Source of the DNA: an uncultured Treponema sp.
GTDB taxonomy: Bacteria > Spirochaetota > Spirochaetia > Treponematales > Treponemataceae
DNA: 41,507 nucleotides
Direction of reading: 5' to 3'
Assembly: GCA_946628495.1 (NCBI GenBank)
Contig: CAMOWQ010000007.1
Coordinates: forward strand, 1 to 41,507
Numbering within the stretch: position 1 is the stretch's first letter; the number at the start of each line of letters is the position of its first letter. A program made the translations under genes and the position numbers. Shown one piece after another: positions 6,422 to 15,717 of the stretch. The notes below the pieces were generated by a model. The model was given only the letters and a program-made list of their open reading frames with translations. It ran no database searches and had not been told where the DNA came from.

Positions 6422-7832
6422 TTTTATTTAATCCAAGTCGCTGCATCTGTTCCTGTTCTTCTTTTATAGATGCATATTCTCCGCGTTTTTTATTAATTGC
6501 AATAATTGAATTTCTTAAGGCTGCAAGTTCAATTTTCATGCCGCGGAATTTAGATTTCTTTATAGGATCTGGATATTGTTTTAGATAATCATCTAAAGCA
6601 TCTACCAGTGTATATACGCTCTGAACATCAGAAATCTGTTTGTTAAGGAAAGGCAGAATAACATCTTCCTTTGCAGAATTTATTTTTGTATATTCGGTGC
6701 CTTTTGCTGCAATTCCGTTATAAAGACGTATTTTTGCGTCAAGATTCTGAGTGAATTCTGCAACCTTAAGTTTCTGATGAGAAAGTGCATTTGTTTTAGG
6801 ATCTTTTACAGGTACATCGATAATCTGTTCTTTATCGCGCAATCCAAGCAATTTTTTTAAGAAATTTCCGATTGCAGTTTTTAGATTTTTTGGTTTTGCA
6901 AAGAAGAATTCAAAATTTTCGTTCAGTTTGCCCTGTAACTGTATGATTGTAGGGGCAAGTCCGCCTAATGCAAAAACGGCATTCATCAAAATATCTTTGG
7001 TAGAAATTGTCTGCTTTTTCTTTTGTATTGTCTCGGTTTTTACTTCCAGACGTGCAAGAGTTTCAGCGCGGTATTTTTCCTGATCTGGTCCGAGATCTTC
7101 GTGTGTTATTTCAGAAATGAGTTCGTTTGGTATGTTTTTTTTGCTTATGATTTCCGGATAGAGACGTTTAATTTCTTCGGCTTCGGATTCTGCAGAAGAC
7201 ATTGCATCTTTGTTGAACTTAGGACTTTTTATAAGTTCCTTGCGGATTTTGAATTTAAATTCTTCGCGCAGATAAGTTGCCATTTGTCTTAAACCGTCAG
7301 TAATTTCTGTCTGGCAGCCAGCAGCTTTGTTAAGGCTGTCGTTTATCATGCTTAATGTAAGGGCTGGCGTGTTTGTTTTTCCGTTTGAAATAAGTGTTGC
7401 TAATGCTCTCGTATTCTGTTTTGCATTATTAACGGTAAGGCTGTCCCAGAGGAAAACTGAACTGAATTCTTGTAATTTTCGGACTTTTGCAATTGTAACT
7501 GTTTCAAGGCTGAATTTAAAATATGTGCTCAGATAATCAAGCATGAGCTGATATTCCGAAAGCCTGCTGCCGATTTTTGTAGCCGTTTCGTTTTCGGTAA
7601 AGCTATCGGATTCAGGCACTGAAAGTTCGGTAACTTTTACATCCATTTTGTATGGATCAGGTGTAATCAATGATTTTTTTACAAGAAAATCATTGACGTT
7701 CTTAACACATGTAAAGAGAAGCCTGTAATTGTCCAAAAGTTTTGGCAGACATTCGCTTTTTGCCCATTCCTGTTTTTGAGCAAGGGCTTCGGCAAGTTCT
7801 GCCTCAAAATCATTAGAGTTTTCCATAGTCAT
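6414..7832 (-). CDS. Conserved-looking helical protein of unknown function
   Basis: 472 residues that I do not recognise. It is almost entirely charged alpha-helix with coiled-coil character (residues ~1-60, 190-260 and 380-470). A short hydrophobic stretch sits near residue 280-300 (DILMNAVFALGGLAPTIIQL), which could be an amphipathic or membrane-dipping helix. No signal peptide, cysteine cluster or nucleotide-binding motif is seen. It overlaps the OppA-like gene by 8 nt, so the two are translated from one message. Two in-frame starts (7832 and 7826) are equally possible; neither has a Shine-Dalgarno. A possible promoter TTGTTA-18-TATAAA lies on the minus strand just upstream. Confidence 0.6.
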   Translation of the reverse strand: MTMENSNDFEAELAEALAQKQEWAKSECLPKLLDNYRLLFTCVKNVNDFLVKKSLITPDPYKMDVKVTELSVPESDSFTENETATKIGSRLSEYQLMLDYLSTYFKFSLETVTIAKVRKLQEFSSVFLWDSLTVNNAKQNTRALATLISNGKTNTPALTLSMINDSLNKAAGCQTEITDGLRQMATYLREEFKFKIRKELIKSPKFNKDAMSSAESEAEEIKRLYPEIISKKNIPNELISEITHEDLGPDQEKYRAETLARLEVKTETIQKKKQTISTKDILMNAVFALGGLAPTIIQLQGKLNENFEFFFAKPKNLKTAIGNFLKKLLGLRDKEQIIDVPVKDPKTNALSHQKLKVAEFTQNLDAKIRLYNGIAAKGTEYTKINSAKEDVILPFLNKQISDVQSVYTLVDALDDYLKQYPDPIKKSKFRGMKIELAALRNSIIAINKKRGEYASIKEEQEQMQRLGLNKND

Positions 7833-7911
7833 AATATCGGCATGAATTATTTTTTTTATAACTTATTTTTATATAAATTAACAAAAATTTATCATCTGCT
7901 TGAAAAATCAT

Positions 7912-8010
7912 CATGATAAACGCATTATAAAAGTTTTAAGTTAGGTTGGTGCGAGGAAATTGTGACCGGGAGCCGTATTCTGACTGAAATTCTTTTATGC
8001 GTTTATCATG
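7912..8010. repeat. Long inverted repeat enclosing a G-rich core; candidate structured RNA
   Basis: CATGATAAACGCAT (7912-7925) and ATGCGTTTATCATG (7997-8010) are perfect 14-bp complements. The stem continues with AAAAG/CTTTT after a 3-nt bulge and with AGTTAG/CTGACT (one G-T pair). The enclosed 35-nt core (7945-7979) is much richer in G/C than its surroundings. It occupies the intergenic region 7833-8083 upstream of the 472-residue protein and just after the chemoreceptor terminator. I cannot match it to a riboswitch class I know. Confidence 0.5.
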
Positions 8011-8020
8011 CTAAATTCAT

Positions 8021-8053
8021 AAAAAAAAGCAGCAGGATTTTATTCCCGCTGCC
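8021..8053 (-). terminator. Rho-independent terminator of the chemosensory operon
   Basis: On the minus strand GCAGCGGGA, loop ATAAAA, TCCTGCTGC (9 bp with one G-T) is followed by eight T. It lies 31 nt after the last chemoreceptor stop and closes the operon. Confidence 0.88.
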
Positions 8054-8083
8054 TTGTATTTGTTTTATTTATATTCAAAAAGT

Positions 8084-9877
8084 TTATTGATTTGACGTAA
8101 TAATCATAGTGTGAAGATTTTCCAGAAGATTTGCTGCATCTTTTAACTTTTGAGCTGTATTGTTTACAGTGCCTGTTGAAGTAGAGAAGTTTTCGATTCC
8201 TGAAGAAATCTGGCGGACTGTAGCGACAATCTGGTCAAATGCAACTGACTGCTGATGTATAATCTCCTTTATCTGATTTGCAGATTCAACCGTAATTTCT
8301 GAAGAACTCTGTATATCGCTGAATTTTTCCTTAAGCTTTTCTGAAAGTTCAAGACCTTCGCGAATTTTTTCAGTTCCACTTTCTGAAGTAATAATAAGGT
8401 TATCTGAAGAATGCTGTATTTCGCTGATTCTGTTTTTTATCTGTTCAACAGAATTTGTAATTCCTGCTGCGAGACGTCGAACTTCATTTGCAACAATGTG
8501 GAAATTCTTTCCGCTGTCTCCTGCGCTGGAAGCTTCAAGTTCCGCATTAAATGCAATAATTCTAGTCTGGTCTGCAATGTCGTTAATGATTTTTACGATT
8601 TCCCAGATGCTTCCGATTTTTTCTCCTAATTCACGTATGCCGGAAATTGTAGAAATGTTTGCATCGGTAATTTCTGTCATTTTATCGAGATTCGACTGCA
8701 GTGTTTCAAAACCTGCGTTTACATTGTTTTCCGTGCCTTCTGCAACGGTCGTTACATCTGCAATTTTATCTACAATTGTTCTGGTCTGTCTGTCGGTATC
8801 TTCCATTGTTGCAAGAATTTCTTTTACACCCGTAGACTGTTCCAACGAAGTTGATGCCGTTGCCTGCGAAATTTCAGTTAAGTCGGCAATCGGTTCAATC
8901 ATTGTGTTTCCTATTTCGTGAATGTCATTCAAAATTGAACGGAATAAAAGAACAATCTGATTGATAAGATAAAGGTTGTAAGAAACTTCAGATTCAAAAT
9001 CTGTAGGAACAAGGCTTACTGTAAATATATCGTTGTTTATTATATGAAGCATAGCCGTCTGTAATTTATCTGAAGAAATAAGAATGCTGTGTAAGAAGGA
9101 ATAAACCGAAACAATGCCAACTACTGCATTTATTGCAAGAACGACAGCAATTCTCGAAAGCTGAATTCTTCTAAGACCTTTTCCAAAATTGTCTGCCGGC
9201 AAAAATCCTGCAACAGAAGGAACGTTGTTGTTGTAATAAACATAAAAAAGCATTATTGCAATAAGAATTCCCCAGATTACAGGAATTGTGCAGTAAAGTG
9301 TAAATGTATTCTGGTAAGAAAGACCGAAAAATTTCTTTTTATTAAGAATTTTTTCATCTATGCCTTCTTCAACAAGCTCACATTCATATTCGTTGCAGAT
9401 AGAACGTGTATTTGCAAGGGCAAGAAGTCCTGCAACAAAAGCACCAAGAAGACAACTGCAAAGGCTTACTGCATTTATGCTTATATTTACTGAATAAAAA
9501 TATTGATATGCTGCTGCAAGCAGTAAGGCACAAATTGCAAAATACGTAAATGCTTCTATGCTTTTCTTTAAGGGGAGTTTATGCAGTTCAAGAAAAAGTC
9601 TTGTACGGTCTTCCATAGAGAAATTTTCATTTTCCCATCGTTCGACTTTTATGGACGTTTTCTTAAACAGCATGTGGTTTGTTATTGGAGAAAGACAGAA
9701 TTGTGCAAACAGAACGCCAGCAACTACAATAACGATGAGCGGCCAGTGAGTTTCAAATTTTAAATTTAAAATGAATACCGTGTATAAAAGTAGTATGATT
9801 CCGCATGCTACATCAGGAAGATGGCTTGCCCGTAGAATTCTTCTTTCCAATGTTAAATTTTTTTCGCTCTGATTCAT
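8084..9877 (-). CDS. Methyl-accepting chemotaxis protein with six-TM N-terminus (MCP 2)
   Basis: 597 residues. Six hydrophobic segments fill about residues 15-275 (for example CGIILLLYTVFILNL, WPLIVIVVAGVLFAQF, VVLAINAVVGIVSVYSFL), with no periplasmic sensor domain. The C-terminal half is a coiled-coil MCP signalling domain. Its hairpin tip reads DQTRIIAFNAELEASSAGD; the Glu and Asn of the receptor-trimer/CheA contact are kept, but the usual Arg of EAARAGE is Ser. It is a tandem paralogue of the preceding gene, whose stop codon overlaps its ATG by 1 nt (TAATG). A stimulus sensed in or near the membrane is inferred. It is the last gene of the operon. Confidence 0.92.
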   Translation of the reverse strand: MNQSEKNLTLERRILRASHLPDVACGIILLLYTVFILNLKFETHWPLIVIVVAGVLFAQFCLSPITNHMLFKKTSIKVERWENENFSMEDRTRLFLELHKLPLKKSIEAFTYFAICALLLAAAYQYFYSVNISINAVSLCSCLLGAFVAGLLALANTRSICNEYECELVEEGIDEKILNKKKFFGLSYQNTFTLYCTIPVIWGILIAIMLFYVYYNNNVPSVAGFLPADNFGKGLRRIQLSRIAVVLAINAVVGIVSVYSFLHSILISSDKLQTAMLHIINNDIFTVSLVPTDFESEVSYNLYLINQIVLLFRSILNDIHEIGNTMIEPIADLTEISQATASTSLEQSTGVKEILATMEDTDRQTRTIVDKIADVTTVAEGTENNVNAGFETLQSNLDKMTEITDANISTISGIRELGEKIGSIWEIVKIINDIADQTRIIAFNAELEASSAGDSGKNFHIVANEVRRLAAGITNSVEQIKNRISEIQHSSDNLIITSESGTEKIREGLELSEKLKEKFSDIQSSSEITVESANQIKEIIHQQSVAFDQIVATVRQISSGIENFSTSTGTVNNTAQKLKDAANLLENLHTMIITSNQ

Positions 9878-11727
9878 TATTTTACCTCTCTGTTTGCGGT
9901 TTCTGCTGTTTTTGAAGCTGTCTGTTTTATAGAATTTTCAGCTTCGTTCTGTACATCTTCCGGCTGCAACTTCTTAAGGCTTTCTGAAATAGTACAGAGG
10001 TTTTGTGCAGAATTGCTGATTTTCTGGGTAGAACCTGAGAATGATTCTGCAGCGTCTGAAATCTGGCGCAGGGTTATTACAATCTGTGCAAAAGAAGCGG
10101 TCTGCTGTTCAATGATTTTTTGAATGTCTTCCGATGCATAATTCATTGATTCTGATGACAGTTTAAGTTCTTCGAATCTCTGTTTTAAATCATTGATAAT
10201 CTGATTTCCATCTAGAATTTTTTTGCTTCCATTTTTAGAAGAGATAAGCAGTTCGTCTGAAGAATGCTGAATTTCGATTATTCGTTTTCTGATTTCTTCG
10301 GTTGACTGAATTGTACTGTTTGTTAAACGGCGAATCTCATTTGCAACAAGTGCAAAATTTTCTCCAACCTCTCCTGCGCTTGAAGCTTCTAGTTCTGCAT
10401 TAAATGCAATGATGTTTGTCTGATCTGCAATATTGTTGATTATTCTTGCAATATCTGAAATGCCCGAAACTTTTTCTGTAAGTTCCTTAATGCCTTCTAC
10501 AGTAACATTGTTAGCTTTTTTAATTTCATCAAGTTTCTGCATGTTCTGTTTAAGAATTTCAAAACCGTCTGTAATATTATTTGTCGTTCGTTTTGCAACA
10601 AGAGAAACTTCGCCGATTTTTTCAGCTATGCTTTTTGAAAGTGTATCCGTTTCTTCCATTGCGGAAAGGAGTTCTTTTATTCCCGAATTCTGTTCCAGAG
10701 AAGTAACGGCTGTTTCGCGTGAGATAATTGAAAGTTCATTACTTGATTCAACTACGTCTAAACTTATTCGCTGGCTTTCCTTAAGAATTTTCTGAAGGAT
10801 TTCTACGATTGTATTTATAAGATACACGTTATACATGAACTCATTTGAAAGGTCTGTAGGTGCAAATTTTGTTTTATGAAGATTTTCTTTGTTTATTCCA
10901 GACATGAGGTTTTTCATATTGTTTATGGAAATCATCATGCGCTTAAAAAGCGAGGTTGAATAAATGTAATATGAAATAATGCTTATTATACCGACTAAAA
11001 TCAGTCTGAAATAAACAATTCTGGTTGAAGTGTAAGAGGTATAAGTACGCCATGCCAGAATATAAAACAATACGGAAAACAGAAGAATAGGCATAAAAAT
11101 ATGAATTGAAGTTATTACTGTCGAACTAAGACCGAAAGAATGGTTTTTATCAATTTCTTCTTTTTGAATGCCTCTTTTTACAATTTCTGTGGCATGTTTT
11201 GAACAGACTTTCTGTACAATTCCAGTCATTACATGAACCGTATAAAAGTATGAGCCTATATAAAACATAGTTCCCATAATGATTGAAGAATTAAGATTTA
11301 ATCTTGCATATCTTACTGTAAATGCTATCCATGCTATTCCGCAAAGCATAAAAACTGTAAAAACAATAAATCCCGTTTTTGCAGGCATCATCATAAGCTG
11401 CTTCAGTAATTTTGTGCGTTCTTTTGTTGTAGATTCATAATTATAGACTGTGATTAAATCTTCGGTGATATCCTGAGTGGTAATTGAATTCAGTATGCTC
11501 AAAAGAATTGTAAAAAGCACAAGTAACATAGCTATGCCGAATGCAATTATTTCCGGAAATTTTGAAGTGCTTACATTACCTATAGCAATGCTTGCAGCCA
11601 TGGTTAGTGGTGCAAAAAATCCATCAGCTTTTAGAATTTTTGTCAGAATTTCTTTTGAGAAATTGACTTGAATTGCCGTTTGTTGAGAATCACTTTTGAA
11701 TTTCGTAAAGGTTTCTTTTAGATTCAT
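9877..11727 (-). CDS. Methyl-accepting chemotaxis protein with six-TM N-terminus (MCP 1)
   Basis: 616 residues, same architecture as the next gene: about six membrane helices within residues ~35-270, no extracytoplasmic ligand domain, then a long cytoplasmic coiled coil. The signalling tip reads DQTNIIAFNAELEASSAGE followed by FALVANEIRRL, so it is a true MCP domain but with Ser in place of the canonical tip Arg. A C-terminal Glu/Lys/Ala tail of about 30 residues may be a tether. It sits 29 nt downstream of the cyclase gene, with a Shine-Dalgarno (GGAGAAGG) ahead of the ATG. Tandem duplication with divergence is the simplest origin of the pair. CheR and CheB in the same operon suggest it is adapted by methylation. 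Confidence 0.92.
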   Translation of the reverse strand: MNLKETFTKFKSDSQQTAIQVNFSKEILTKILKADGFFAPLTMAASIAIGNVSTSKFPEIIAFGIAMLLVLFTILLSILNSITTQDITEDLITVYNYESTTKERTKLLKQLMMMPAKTGFIVFTVFMLCGIAWIAFTVRYARLNLNSSIIMGTMFYIGSYFYTVHVMTGIVQKVCSKHATEIVKRGIQKEEIDKNHSFGLSSTVITSIHIFMPILLFSVLFYILAWRTYTSYTSTRIVYFRLILVGIISIISYYIYSTSLFKRMMISINNMKNLMSGINKENLHKTKFAPTDLSNEFMYNVYLINTIVEILQKILKESQRISLDVVESSNELSIISRETAVTSLEQNSGIKELLSAMEETDTLSKSIAEKIGEVSLVAKRTTNNITDGFEILKQNMQKLDEIKKANNVTVEGIKELTEKVSGISDIARIINNIADQTNIIAFNAELEASSAGEVGENFALVANEIRRLTNSTIQSTEEIRKRIIEIQHSSDELLISSKNGSKKILDGNQIINDLKQRFEELKLSSESMNYASEDIQKIIEQQTASFAQIVITLRQISDAAESFSGSTQKISNSAQNLCTISESLKKLQPEDVQNEAENSIKQTASKTAETANREVK

Positions 11728-11756
11728 ATTTCCTTCTCCTATATCAGACGTTTTTT

Positions 11757-13619
11757 TTATTTTGATGTAAGTGCAATTGCACCATCCCAGTCCTTTGGTT
11801 TAGTTTTTTCAAATTCAATGCAGCGTTCAAGCATGAGTTTTGCAGCTTTATCTTCAGGAAGAATTTCGAGTGCCTGTCTGAAATAAGGTTTTGCAAGATT
11901 CCATGCTCCTTCGGAATAGAGCTTAAAGCCTTTTTCGTAGGCACCTGAATATTCCACAGGAAGAGGTTTTGATTCTGCCCTGTAAATTCGTACACCTGTT
12001 GTTTTGCCTTTTACCTTTACAGTATCAAGCAGCAGCGTGTTTGTATCTTTTGAAATTTCTTCTTCTACTGCTTCCGAAATTATTACCTTTGCCCCGTAAA
12101 GTTTTGTAAGGCCTTCCAGTCGTGAAGCAAGGTTTACCGCATCACCGATAACCGTGTAGTTTGTTTTATCCTTGCTGCCAATGTTACCGACAATTACATC
12201 TCCGTAATGAAGTCCTATTCCAATATCAAAGTCAATTCCTTCTGGGAATTTAAGCTGCCCTAAAGGAACTTCTTCCAGACGTTCATACATTTCTATTGCG
12301 GCATTTACAGCCCTCTGTGCGTTGTCGTTGTAACTAACAGGCGCGCCAAAAAGAACCATGATTGCATCACCGATGAATTTATCTACGGTTCCGCCATATT
12401 TTGTAACAATTTCTACCATCTGTGTAAAATATGCATTCAGAAAATTTACGACATCTTCTGGTTGATTTATTTCGCTTATTGATGTGAAATTTCTTATATC
12501 GCTCATAAGAATTACGATTTTTCGTTTTTCGTTGTTACTTGTCTGTTCTTCCTGGATTCCTTTTGAACTTAAAATATCCTGTATTACTTCGGGCGGAACG
12601 AATTTAGAGAATGCGGAACGCAGTCTGAATTCCGTTAATGTTGTTCGTTCGCAGTGAACTGCTTCCTGTAAAAGATAACTTAAACTTGGAAGTATGTATT
12701 CAATCGATGAAATCATCTTGTAATCGAAAGCCTTCTTTTTTAAAGATGCAAAATGAATTGTACCTACAAAATGATTTCCAGCTTTTATTATAAAACTTCG
12801 GTATGAACATAATTCACCGGGATTCTGGCTTTTGCATGGAGCGTCAAGAATCTGTTTTGTTTCATAACTTATTGTTTCTATATCTTTAATGTTTTTTTCG
12901 TATTCAGTCTTACAAATCTGCCAGAAATCTTCGTCGGCCGGACTGCCTGTACCGCCAATAAGGTTTGCAGTTCCTGCTTTATAAACGACAGACGGCGAAC
13001 CGTTCAAAATCATTGTGCAGATATCATAATTACATATTTCGTGCATCATGGAAAAGCATTTTGAAACAAGAAGGTTTGGTTTCTGTACATAGGAATAAAG
13101 CGACATTATTTTGTTCAGCATATTATGAAAGAAATTGCTTTTATCCATTGCTTCTACAGTCCATAAAAGCATGTCGTCAACATCTTTGTTCTTGTTTTTA
13201 TCGGTGTCGAAAAAGGTGTCCATTCGCACGCGTTTATATGAAAGAAGATTTTTTACGGTATGGATAAGAAGATTCAGATTGTCGCTTGAAACAGCAAGAA
13301 TTTTGTTTGCACCTGTTTCTCCTGTCCAGAAATCCAGAACTTCATTTTCAGCGGAAATAAGGATGAATGGAATGTCGCTTTTATTTGAACCTTCCTTTAT
13401 TATTCTGCATAATTCTACGCCATCTATAACCGGCAATACCTTGTCTGCTATTATGCAGTCGGGCGAATCCTGCGCAATCTGTTTTAAAATAGAAAGTCCG
13501 TCGCTGAAGGTTTTCGTTTCGTAGCCATTTTCGTTCAACAGGGAACAGATAAGCTTACAAAGAAGTTTTGAAGGTTCTGCTACATAAATTACGGGTTTAT
13601 TTTCTTCTTTTTTAGTCAT
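11757..13619 (-). CDS. Class III adenylate cyclase with N-terminal receiver and GAF-like region
   Basis: 620 residues. Residues 8-130 are a response-regulator receiver with the phosphoacceptor Asp59 (CIIADKVLPVIDG). Its acidic pair is reduced to AE (14-15) and the conserved Lys position is Val110. Residues ~150-330 look like a GAF-type region. Residues ~365-530 are the cyclase: metal-binding Asp374 (SDIRNFTS) and Asp418, Lys414 (DKFIGDA) and Asp493 (IGDAVN), which favour ATP, and transition-state Asn496 and Arg500. The last 60 residues form a TPR-like helix pair. It overlaps the cheA gene by 8 nt. As the only separate effector in the operon it is the probable output, making cAMP under CheA control. 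Confidence 0.9.
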   Translation of the reverse strand: MTKKEENKPVIYVAEPSKLLCKLICSLLNENGYETKTFSDGLSILKQIAQDSPDCIIADKVLPVIDGVELCRIIKEGSNKSDIPFILISAENEVLDFWTGETGANKILAVSSDNLNLLIHTVKNLLSYKRVRMDTFFDTDKNKNKDVDDMLLWTVEAMDKSNFFHNMLNKIMSLYSYVQKPNLLVSKCFSMMHEICNYDICTMILNGSPSVVYKAGTANLIGGTGSPADEDFWQICKTEYEKNIKDIETISYETKQILDAPCKSQNPGELCSYRSFIIKAGNHFVGTIHFASLKKKAFDYKMISSIEYILPSLSYLLQEAVHCERTTLTEFRLRSAFSKFVPPEVIQDILSSKGIQEEQTSNNEKRKIVILMSDIRNFTSISEINQPEDVVNFLNAYFTQMVEIVTKYGGTVDKFIGDAIMVLFGAPVSYNDNAQRAVNAAIEMYERLEEVPLGQLKFPEGIDFDIGIGLHYGDVIVGNIGSKDKTNYTVIGDAVNLASRLEGLTKLYGAKVIISEAVEEEISKDTNTLLLDTVKVKGKTTGVRIYRAESKPLPVEYSGAYEKGFKLYSEGAWNLAKPYFRQALEILPEDKAAKLMLERCIEFEKTKPKDWDGAIALTSK

Positions 13620-15717
13620 TGAGCAGCTCCTTTACTTTTGCCGTAAGGCTTTCTCGTTCAAAGTCTGATTTTACAATATATCCCTGCGCGCCAAGATTTT
13701 TTACTTTTTCAAGAGTGTCGCTTTCGAATACAGATGAAATCATTATAACTGGAATGTCCTTAAGTTCTTCCTTATGCCTCATATTGTGAAGAAGGACAAA
13801 TCCATCCATTCGAGGCATTTTTAAATCGCTTACTACAAGGTCAAAATGATGCTGCTTCATCTTTTCAAGGGCATCGATTCCGTCTACAGCAGTAGAAACC
13901 TTGTAATTTTCGGCTTCAAGAATAATCTGTTCAATGTGGCGTGTTGTGTGCGAATCATCAACGACAAGAATTGAATACACTTTAGGCATTTTCTTGACTT
14001 CAAGTTTTTTTGCATCATAAATGTTTACGCCTTTAAAACGACGTATTGTGTCCGGTATGTTCAGTACTGGAATTATCCTGTAATTTTCATCGAATACAAC
14101 ACCCTGCAATGCCTGAAAATCTTTGAGTAGCGGTGGAACTGTTTTTATTACTACTGTTCCGTAGTGCAGAATTTTATCAACAATGATGCCCGTTTTTCGG
14201 TTAAGATATTCAAGAATCAGAACTGTAATTTCATTTTTTGTAGAAGGATTTTTCTGTGCCGGTTCGTTTATGCTGTCAAAATCAAAAATAGGAACCAGCT
14301 CATTATGAACATTCAGAACAGGACCATGCTGCATTCTTAAAAAATCATCTTTGCTAACGGTAAGAACTTCCTTTATATAATGCGAAAGAATAAGGTAAGA
14401 ATTGTTTGATATTTGAATAAACATTCCGTCCTGTGTCGCAAGGGAAGCTGGCAGAGAAAGTTCAAAGGTAGTTCCTTTATTCAGTTCTGAACTTACAGTA
14501 ATTTTTCCTTTCAGTTTATCCATTTCTGTACGAACGACATCAAGACCAATTCCTCGTCCCGAAAGTTCTGTCTGAACGTCTTTTGTAGAAAAACCTGAGA
14601 TGAAAATATATTGAAGAAGTTCATTCTGATCTGCTGTTAGAATTTCGCTTTCGCGTTCAGGGAATATTTTAAGTGCTTTTTCCCTGATTTTTTCGTAATC
14701 TATACCGTGACCGTCGTCTTTTACTGTAACAAAAATTCTGTTTGATATCTGTTTTACAGAAATCGATATTTTACCGTTTTCCGGTTTGCCAAGTTTTTTT
14801 CGTTCTTTTATAGGTTCAATTCCGTGATCTATGGAATTTCTTACAAGATGCACAAGAATTGCAGGAAGTTTTTCGAGAATTGCCTTGTCTATTGTTATTT
14901 CTGATTGAGGAATATCAAAATCTATGTTTTTGCCGGTTTTTAGTGTTTCCGAAATGATTGAGCGTTTTATTGGACGCAGAATTATGTCGAACGGGAGCAT
15001 TCTAAGCGAAATTATGCTTTTCTGTATGTCAACGCTCTGATTTTCCAGAACCGAAATATTTTCTGTAAGTTCCTGATATGCCTGAAAGTCACCTGAATTG
15101 TCCTGTGCTTTCAGATTGTCAATTTCGGTTTTCAGTTTTATCTGACGCATTATCAGTTTGTCTAAAGACTGAAGAATTGAATCAATCTGTGAAATCTGAA
15201 CTTTTATTGTCTGAGAATCGTGGAAATATTCAGAATTTTCTTCATCAATCTTAGAGGCTTGTGAATTTTTGTTTTCTGAAGCTTCCTGTATGCCGTCTGA
15301 TTTTTTTGAAAAATCGGTTGTAAATACATCTCCTGCAGCCGCTTTTTCTATGTTTTCGATTATTGAATCATATTCTTCAAAAGTTCCGTCCCCGTTGTCT
15401 TCTATCTTGTTTATAACGGAATGCAGTACCGAAGAAATGCCCATAAGAAGCTGTATGGAAGAAGTCGTAATTTCCATCTGATTGTTTTGTATATGCTTGA
15501 AGATGTTTTCTAAGCTGTTTATTACAGCTTCAATCTGCTTGAATTCCATCATTCGTGAAGAGCCTTTAAGCGTATGTAAAAGCCTCAGAATTTCTTTAAG
15601 GTTGCCGGAATTCCTGTTGTCTTTCATTGATTTGATGGCAATGTCATCAAGAGTGTCGAGTATTTCGCGGGATTCTGAAATATAGTCTGCTATGAACAGA
15701 TTTTTATCCAATGTCAT
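13612..15717 (-). CDS. cheA: Hybrid chemotaxis histidine kinase CheA with C-terminal receiver
   Basis: 701 residues. An Hpt domain (1-115) holds the phosphorylated His48 in LLHTLKGSSR. There is no recognisable CheY/CheB-binding P2 domain; a short acidic linker leads to the dimerisation helices and the ATPase core (N box HLVRNSIDHG, G1 DDGHGID, G2 GRGIGLDVV), then a CheW-like P5 domain (~435-570). The last 120 residues are a receiver with a complete active site (VVDDS, VVSDLKMPRMDG, IVKSDF). Hybrid CheA-REC proteins are typical of chemosensory systems with outputs other than the flagellar motor. Because the attached receiver is intact, it may act as phosphate sink or relay to the cyclase receiver. 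It overlaps cheR by 4 nt. Confidence 0.94.
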   Translation of the reverse strand: MTLDKNLFIADYISESREILDTLDDIAIKSMKDNRNSGNLKEILRLLHTLKGSSRMMEFKQIEAVINSLENIFKHIQNNQMEITTSSIQLLMGISSVLHSVINKIEDNGDGTFEEYDSIIENIEKAAAGDVFTTDFSKKSDGIQEASENKNSQASKIDEENSEYFHDSQTIKVQISQIDSILQSLDKLIMRQIKLKTEIDNLKAQDNSGDFQAYQELTENISVLENQSVDIQKSIISLRMLPFDIILRPIKRSIISETLKTGKNIDFDIPQSEITIDKAILEKLPAILVHLVRNSIDHGIEPIKERKKLGKPENGKISISVKQISNRIFVTVKDDGHGIDYEKIREKALKIFPERESEILTADQNELLQYIFISGFSTKDVQTELSGRGIGLDVVRTEMDKLKGKITVSSELNKGTTFELSLPASLATQDGMFIQISNNSYLILSHYIKEVLTVSKDDFLRMQHGPVLNVHNELVPIFDFDSINEPAQKNPSTKNEITVLILEYLNRKTGIIVDKILHYGTVVIKTVPPLLKDFQALQGVVFDENYRIIPVLNIPDTIRRFKGVNIYDAKKLEVKKMPKVYSILVVDDSHTTRHIEQIILEAENYKVSTAVDGIDALEKMKQHHFDLVVSDLKMPRMDGFVLLHNMRHKEELKDIPVIMISSVFESDTLEKVKNLGAQGYIVKSDFERESLTAKVKELLND

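Noticed and set aside
7912..8010. Reading the inverted repeat as an integron attC site or a cobalamin/lysine riboswitch
   Set aside because: GTTAGGT fits one attC core end, but the partner RYYYAAC/GTTRRRY pair is missing at the other end. GGTGCGAG recalls pieces of riboswitch consensus, but the remaining conserved elements are absent.
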